Assembly: GCA_021732045.1 (NCBI GenBank)
Contig: JAKFWK010000002.1
Span: forward strand, 496,001-560,000
Direction of reading: 5' to 3'
Length of the DNA stretch: 64,000 nucleotides
DNA from: Sulfurimonas sp.
GTDB lineage: Bacteria; Campylobacterota; Campylobacteria; Campylobacterales; Sulfurimonadaceae
The position numbers and the translations under genes were made by a program. The notes beneath the pieces are model-generated. The model saw nothing but the letters and a program-made list of their open reading frames with translations, ran no database searches and was not told the DNA's origin. Below are positions 58,992 through 64,000 of this stretch, piece after piece (the first letter of the stretch is position 1; the number at the start of each line of letters is the position of its first letter).

Positions 58992-59909
58992 ATGATTGAA
59001 ACAAACTCTTTAGGTTTCAATAAAGAAACTGGCTCAAAAGCTGGCTTCGTCTCTCTTATCGGTCGTCCAAATGCTGGAAAAAGCACACTTATGAACTCTC
59101 TTCTTGGAGAAAATATTGCGATGGTTAGCCAAAAGGCAAATGCAACAAGAAAAAGATCAAATGCAATTGTAATGCACGAAAACACGCAAATAATATTTGT
59201 TGACACACCAGGACTTCACGAGAGAGAAAAAGTGTTAAATCAGTTCATGCTTGATGAAGCACTAAAAGCCATGGGTGATTGTGATCTAATTGTCTACCTT
59301 GCTCCAGTTACCGACAATATTGAGAATTATGAGAAATTTTTAAAACTTAACAACTCCAAGATAAAACATATTATTGTACTTAGTAAAATAGATCAAGTAT
59401 CACAAGATAAACTTTTCAAAAAAATTGCCCAATATAATAAATTTTCAGACCTTTTTGAAGCACTGATTCCAATGGCCGTTCCTAAAAAAGTTGGTCATAA
59501 AGATCTACTAAACACAATATCGAAATTATTGCCTCTCTCTCCATTTCTATATGACCCAGATGATTTAACGAGCGAACTTGTTCGTGATATCTATGCTGGC
59601 TTTATCAGGGAAGGTATTTTTGCAAATGTAAGTGACGAAATCCCATACGAGTCTGATGTTTTAATCGAAAAAATTGAAGAAGACAAGAGGCTGGATAAAA
59701 TATTTGCAACCATTATTATCGAAAAAGATTCTCAAAAGGGAATCATGATTGGTAAAGGTGGTGAAACCATAAAAAGAATTGGCAAATATGCCAGAGAGAA
59801 GATAGAAGCACTTAGCGGGAAAAAAGCCTTTCTTGAGTTAGAAGTTAGTGTCAAAAAAGGGTGGAGTAAAGACAAATCATTTTTAGAAGAGATAGGATAC
59901 AAGTCATGA
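58992..59909 (+). CDS. era: GTPase Era
   Basis: A 305-residue GTPase acting in 16S rRNA maturation and ribosome assembly. G1 is GRPNAGKSTLMN, G3 DTPGLHE, G4 SKID. The C-terminal KH domain contains IMIGKGGETIKRIGKYA. Length is normal. Its stop overlaps the start of csd6 by four bases. Confidence 0.96.
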   Translation: MIETNSLGFNKETGSKAGFVSLIGRPNAGKSTLMNSLLGENIAMVSQKANATRKRSNAIVMHENTQIIFVDTPGLHEREKVLNQFMLDEALKAMGDCDLIVYLAPVTDNIENYEKFLKLNNSKIKHIIVLSKIDQVSQDKLFKKIAQYNKFSDLFEALIPMAVPKKVGHKDLLNTISKLLPLSPFLYDPDDLTSELVRDIYAGFIREGIFANVSDEIPYESDVLIEKIEEDKRLDKIFATIIIEKDSQKGIMIGKGGETIKRIGKYAREKIEALSGKKAFLELEVSVKKGWSKDKSFLEEIGYKS

Positions 59910-60874
59910 GAATAGTTTTTTTAATTTTAGTCAGTTTATCACTTTATGCTGGTGATATTTTAACAAATTATAGGCTAAACGGAATAACCGACATAGAAAA
60001 ACAGATGGATATGGAACTTACAAGTGTTAAGTATTGGAGCGACATCGTTAGAAGCAAAGATACATCTTTTGGGTATCTTGAGTCATACTCAAACCTTCTT
60101 ATATGCGACAAATCCGAGCAAACACTGGAGTTTTATGCTCAAGAGCAAAATGGTAATTTTAAATTTAAAAAGAGATACAACGCTTTTACTGGCAAATTAA
60201 AAGGCGACAAAGTAAAAGAAGGTGATCACAAGACTCCCATAGGAATCTATACGATAGTCAATAAACTCTCAAAAGATACACAGTTAGATCCATTTTATGG
60301 ACCATTGGCATTCGTGACTTCTTATCCAAATGTATATGACACATACAAGGGGAAAAATGGCTCAGGTATATGGATACATGGTCTTCCAGAACAAGAAAAT
60401 AGAAACGAATTCACAAGAGGTTGTATAGTAATAAATAATCAAAGTATTGAGTGCTTAAATAGAAATATTGATATGGCAAAAACTCTAATTATTATTGACG
60501 ATGTTAAGACAAAACAAAATGCACAAAAGGAAGTTTTTGCATCAATACTATCTCAACTTTATGCGTGGAGATATAGTTGGATTTATGATGAGTTGGACAA
60601 TTATCTTAATTTTTACTCTCAAGACTTTGTGAGAGAAGATGGGGTTGCATTTCAGCAGTTTAAAGATTATAAAAATAGAATTTTTAAAAAGAATGAGAGA
60701 AAAAGCATAGTATTTAATGATATCAATGTTATTCCATATCCGAACTCTTCAAATATCTATCAAATAAATTTTAAAGAGTTATACAAATCTGATTCATTCA
60801 AATTTAACGGTGAAAAAACTTTAATTATAGAGCTTGATAAGAATAAAAAAATAAAAATACTCACAGAAAAATAA
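59906..60874 (+). CDS. csd6: L,D-carboxypeptidase/transpeptidase-fold cell-shape protein (Csd6/Pgp2-like)
   Basis: A 322-residue exported protein (signal peptide about 1-15) with the YkuD-type catalytic site: His158 in IWIHGLP and Cys173 in TRGCIVI. A C-terminal domain of about 130 residues, aromatic-rich and NTF2-like in type, follows, as in Csd6 of Helicobacter pylori and Pgp2 of Campylobacter. These trim tetrapeptide stems of peptidoglycan and set helical shape. The gene directly precedes csd4, an order I take as supporting. It overlaps era by four bases. Confidence 0.85.
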   Translation: MRIVFLILVSLSLYAGDILTNYRLNGITDIEKQMDMELTSVKYWSDIVRSKDTSFGYLESYSNLLICDKSEQTLEFYAQEQNGNFKFKKRYNAFTGKLKGDKVKEGDHKTPIGIYTIVNKLSKDTQLDPFYGPLAFVTSYPNVYDTYKGKNGSGIWIHGLPEQENRNEFTRGCIVINNQSIECLNRNIDMAKTLIIIDDVKTKQNAQKEVFASILSQLYAWRYSWIYDELDNYLNFYSQDFVREDGVAFQQFKDYKNRIFKKNERKSIVFNDINVIPYPNSSNIYQINFKELYKSDSFKFNGEKTLIIELDKNKKIKILTEK

Positions 60875-60880
60875 GATATC

Positions 60881-62191
60881 ATGAAATCTATCTTATTAAA
60901 AATGCTTTTAGTATCTATTTTTTTTCACTCAAGTGCTTACGCTCAAATTCAGCTAATAAAAAAAAACAACAATGATTCAAACACGACACTACTTGTTATA
61001 GGTGGTATCCATGGCGATGAGCCAGGTGGTTATTTTGCTGCATCAATTCTAGCATCACACTACAGAATTAACTCGAAAAATCTCTGGATTGTTCCAAACT
61101 TAAATCAAGAAAGTATTCAAAATAACCAAAGAGGCATTAATGGAGATATGAACAGAAAATTCTCTTTAATTGATGATAAAGATAAAGATAAGCAAATTAT
61201 TCAAGAGATTAAAAATATTATATTAGATAAAAATGTATCTTTAATTTTAAATCTTCATGATGGGCATGGGTTTTATAGAAAAACAGGCAAAGGGAGCATA
61301 TTTAACCCTAATGCATGGGGACAAACCTGCGTTATTGATCAATGTATCTTGAATAAAGATCAGCCATTTGGTGATTTAAATAAAATAGCACTTGATATTA
61401 AAAACAGAATCAACAACAAGCTAATAGAGGACCATCACAGCTTTGATGTTAAAAATACGAATACAAAATTTGAAGATGAAGCCATGCAGTTGTCTTTAAC
61501 ATACTTCTCAGTTAACAACAACAAACCAGCCTTTGCTCTAGAGAGCAGTAAAAATCTCTCAACTCTGTCTCAAAAAGTTTTCTATCATCTCGCCGCAATA
61601 GAAGAGTTTATGCACATAATGGGGATAGCATTTAGTAGAGAATTTGATTTAAATGAAAAAACACTTGACAATATAATAAAAAATTATGGGATTTTAACAA
61701 TAAATGATAATTTTAATATAGATTTATCCAATATAAAAAAATCTTTAAGCTTCATTCCACTAAAATCAAAAGATAATGTATTTAAGTTTTCTAGCCTATT
61801 AGGGAGTGTTATGCAAATTGATGATAGTTTTGTTGTCTCGATTGGCAATCAAAAAATAACGACACTACAAGCGCAATATTTTAAGATGAATGAAAGTTGT
61901 ATGCCAAAATTCAGTGCTATCGTGGATGACAAACTTATTTCATTAAATAAAGCTTCAGATATTTTTGCAAAAGACGATTTAAGTATTATTAAACGAGATG
62001 GTTATCGCGTAAATATTATTGGATTTACCTCAAAAGGTTCTGTTGATGAAAGCGGTATAAAAGTAGGACTTCAAGATATGGATAAGAGATTTTCCGTAGA
62101 CGAAGATGGCTTAGTTTATAGAGTTGAATTTTATAAAAATAATGAATTTTGTGCGATGTCTAAAATTCATTTTAAAGGGGATCTTAAATAA
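60881..62191 (+). CDS. csd4: M14 D,L-carboxypeptidase cell-shape protein (Csd4/Pgp1-like)
   Basis: A 436-residue exported zinc peptidase (signal peptide about 1-21). The zinc ligands are His44 and Glu47 in GGIHGDEPGG and His126 in NLHDGHG. GINGDMNRKFS fits the Arg substrate site. The family cleaves peptidoglycan tripeptides to dipeptides and is needed for helical or curved shape in H. pylori (Csd4) and C. jejuni (Pgp1). It follows csd6 with six bases between, so both trimming steps are encoded together. Confidence 0.86.
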   Translation: MKSILLKMLLVSIFFHSSAYAQIQLIKKNNNDSNTTLLVIGGIHGDEPGGYFAASILASHYRINSKNLWIVPNLNQESIQNNQRGINGDMNRKFSLIDDKDKDKQIIQEIKNIILDKNVSLILNLHDGHGFYRKTGKGSIFNPNAWGQTCVIDQCILNKDQPFGDLNKIALDIKNRINNKLIEDHHSFDVKNTNTKFEDEAMQLSLTYFSVNNNKPAFALESSKNLSTLSQKVFYHLAAIEEFMHIMGIAFSREFDLNEKTLDNIIKNYGILTINDNFNIDLSNIKKSLSFIPLKSKDNVFKFSSLLGSVMQIDDSFVVSIGNQKITTLQAQYFKMNESCMPKFSAIVDDKLISLNKASDIFAKDDLSIIKRDGYRVNIIGFTSKGSVDESGIKVGLQDMDKRFSVDEDGLVYRVEFYKNNEFCAMSKIHFKGDLK

Positions 62192-63744
62192 TGAGTAAAA
62201 AAGAACATCACTCTTTCTCCAATGTACTTTCTGTTAATCCGTATAAAAATTCATATGTATCAGCGGTAGCCAGTTTTTTAAATGAAATCAATCTACCACA
62301 ATATAGTAATGAGCAATATGTAATATCTTATCTGAACACAAGTGGATTTATCAATAGTCATATATCGATTAGTAAGAACATTCCAACCGAAGACTTGTAT
62401 GATGCTATAAACAATAAAGCATATGACGAACTAGGTCTAGATCAAGCAATAACTTATCAAATTCAATACATTGAAACATTTAATAATCTAGATGAAGACA
62501 ATAGGGTTTATCAAATATTCATAGCAGATCCATTAAGTATTGAAGATACTTTTAGAGGCACTATTGAAAAAGTTAAATATATTGATTATATTATTCCATC
62601 TCCACTGCTGTTTAAATCACTTTATGCAAAGGAGATTATTGAAGATATTGGGACACACTGTTTTGTATACTTTCAAGAAAATGACACTTCTATTACAATC
62701 TACAGAGAAAAAGAATTTTTATACACAAAATCCATAAACTTCTCTTTCAGGCAGATGCATGAGAGATTTTGTGAACTATATGGCGAATTTGTAGAGTATG
62801 ATGAATTTATTAGATTTTTAACATTTGAAGATTTAAAAACTACAAATAGTCCTTACAAATTAGACACACTTAGATTATATAAAGAGATATTTGCAAATAT
62901 AAGCGATATTTTAACTTATGTTAAGAGAGCTCTAGATATTGATAAAATTGATATTATTTATATAGATTCTCAACTAGATAGTGAATCAAAACTAGATGAG
63001 ATAACCGAAGTAGAACTCGGGATAAAAAGTAAATATTTTAATTTTGACTATGGTTTTCAAAATTCCAATAAACATGTAGAGCATATACACTATTTAATGC
63101 ATCTTTATACAACTCTTGGGAAAGAAGATAGATATGAGTGTAATTTTACAACATATCACAGACCTCCAAAGTTTGCAAAGAGAGAGAGTGGAAAAGCCAT
63201 ACTTCTTGGTGCCGCTGCACTGTTTGTATCATTTTTATACCCTATTTCATACTGGACATTAACATATGCCCAGACTATGCAAGAAAAATTGTTGGAAAAT
63301 AAGTACAACGAGACACATAGAATTAAAACAACAACAGAAGCTATTATTAAAAGTATTGAGGCAGATAAAGAGAAAGTATTAACTATCTTAAAAAAAGAGC
63401 AAGAAGAGTATACTGAGAAAAAGAATACTTTAATTAAAATACATGATGTTAAAGTAAACTATCCGTCAAAAGCAGAACTAATATATATCCTATCAAAAGA
63501 TTTAGATAAATATAATGTTAAGCTCGAAACGCTAACATACGCAGAAGCCACAGTAGAAGGCAAAATAGCTTCAACAAAAGTATTAAGACTTGGTCTTGTA
63601 TCATCGAGCGACAAAAAAATAACAAGTCTGATAGAGTATTTAACTAAAACATATGATGGAAGATTTCATTTTTCTATTGAGAAAATATCATACGAAAATG
63701 AATCAAAATTATATTTTGGTGAGTTGAAAGTGAGCTTATTATGA
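62191..63744 (+). CDS. PilM/PilN-like pilus or transformation assembly protein
   Basis: A 517-residue protein. Residues about 1-330 resemble a PilM/GspL-cytoplasmic-type fold: no clear nucleotide motifs, but strand/helix spacing and VGDVR-like segments are suggestive. A membrane helix lies at about 345-365 (ILLGAAALFVSFLYPIS), followed by a coiled coil (about 372-425) and an alpha/beta periplasmic domain, like PilN. The next gene resembles PilO. The whole gene set is probably a type IV pilus or competence apparatus, as in Campylobacter Cts. The start overlaps csd4 by one base. The family call is tentative. Confidence 0.55.
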   Translation: MSKKEHHSFSNVLSVNPYKNSYVSAVASFLNEINLPQYSNEQYVISYLNTSGFINSHISISKNIPTEDLYDAINNKAYDELGLDQAITYQIQYIETFNNLDEDNRVYQIFIADPLSIEDTFRGTIEKVKYIDYIIPSPLLFKSLYAKEIIEDIGTHCFVYFQENDTSITIYREKEFLYTKSINFSFRQMHERFCELYGEFVEYDEFIRFLTFEDLKTTNSPYKLDTLRLYKEIFANISDILTYVKRALDIDKIDIIYIDSQLDSESKLDEITEVELGIKSKYFNFDYGFQNSNKHVEHIHYLMHLYTTLGKEDRYECNFTTYHRPPKFAKRESGKAILLGAAALFVSFLYPISYWTLTYAQTMQEKLLENKYNETHRIKTTTEAIIKSIEADKEKVLTILKKEQEEYTEKKNTLIKIHDVKVNYPSKAELIYILSKDLDKYNVKLETLTYAEATVEGKIASTKVLRLGLVSSSDKKITSLIEYLTKTYDGRFHFSIEKISYENESKLYFGELKVSLL

Positions 63745-64000
63745 ATTTCAAATTAATTACGGAAGAGTTTTTACAATCCATAGATACTTTTTTTAGATTA
63801 AAATCTCAAAAAGATGTAAAGATGATTTATATAATGATTGTCTTTATCTCAGCTGCTATTTCATATCCATTTTATGATTTGTCTCTTGATAAATTTAAAA
63901 TAATTAAAGAGAGAGTGGATACTCTAAGTGCAAAAATAGAAGTTGACAAAAATTATCTTCTTGTAAATACAGAAGCAAAAATAGCCATGTTAAAACAAGA
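63741..64000 (+). CDS. PilO-like protein, N-terminal part (cut by window edge)
   Basis: The frame starts ATG at 63741, overlapping the stop of the upstream gene (ATGA), and runs out of the window. It shows a charged N-terminus, one membrane helix (about 29-48) and a following coiled coil. That layout and the PilN-like neighbour suggest PilO, but only 86 residues are visible. Confidence 0.5.
   Translation, partial: MNFKLITEEFLQSIDTFFRLKSQKDVKMIYIMIVFISAAISYPFYDLSLDKFKIIKERVDTLSAKIEVDKNYLLVNTEAKIAMLKQ

Overview
The window looks like a chromosomal segment of a sulfur/hydrogen-oxidising, nitrate-using member of the Campylobacterota, most like Sulfurimonas or a close relative. This rests on the low GC content, the gene pairs pyrH-rpoZ-spoT and csd6-csd4, a FlaG gene with a sigma-28 promoter, a ferredoxin-thioredoxin-reductase-like protein, abundant c-type cytochromes and a NosL-type copper protein. 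The assignment is an inference from content. No rRNA, tRNA or CRISPR array was seen.

Layout. 0-1.5 kb: spoT (cut by the window edge), rpoZ and pyrH on the minus strand. 1.6-8.65 kb: a nitrate assimilation locus, with nitrate reductase and nitrite reductase on the minus strand and, divergently, a NarK/NasA transporter overlapping a PP2C phosphatase-protein kinase fusion. 8.8-11.8 kb: a two-gene heme-copper oxidoreductase that has lost the CuA ligands and has Asp in place of the first active-site His, so probably a nitric oxide reductase. It is followed by a run of small hairpins carrying a 25-codon ORF, then a small membrane protein gene. 11.8-19.6 kb: an RND efflux pump (TolC, MFP, RND) with its own two-component system and a divergent monoheme cytochrome c. 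19.7-28.6 kb: housekeeping genes (maeB, dnaX, murI, rho, yciH, an ABC-F ATPase) and a Crp/Fnr regulator. 28.8-32.9 kb: an accessory cluster of a double-NosL protein, a small membrane protein, an FtsX-type ABC transporter and a membrane protein with an HHCPFC motif. 32.9-38.9 kb: a DUF4149-like protein, prmC, an M48 protease, a pentaheme cytochrome, a monoheme cytochrome and gatB.

39.0-43.25 kb is the clearest accessory region. It holds a REP-associated transposase with a REP-like hairpin at its 5' side, a cytochrome P460 gene, and a FocA/NirC-type transporter-cyanase-PP2C/kinase operon. The operon ends abruptly: the kinase gene is cut inside its kinase domain and joined tail-to-tail to an EAL-CBS-GGDEF gene that is itself cut inside the GGDEF domain. 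A 10-base direct repeat brackets the operon. Codon choice in the P460 and FNT genes looks more GC-rich than in neighbouring genes.

43.3-55.9 kb: the truncated EAL-GGDEF gene, small membrane and lipoprotein genes, atpB, truD, ribF, a YoeB/YefM-type toxin-antitoxin pair, an HNH nuclease, a methyltransferase, tlyA, ligA, a MATE transporter with a probable 1-base frameshift at its start, two small proteins and an MFS transporter. 56.0-64.0 kb (plus strand): flaG, argG, an FTR-rhodanese fusion, rplI, era, the cell-shape peptidoglycan hydrolases csd6 and csd4, and the start of a PilM/PilN/PilO-like type IV pilus or transformation gene set.

Two themes recur. Nitrogen oxyanion and cyanate handling appears in nitrate, nitrite, NO, hydroxylamine/NO-type P460 and cyanate genes. 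A PP2C-kinase fusion is placed directly behind an anion transporter in two separate operons, which suggests that phosphorylation regulates uptake.
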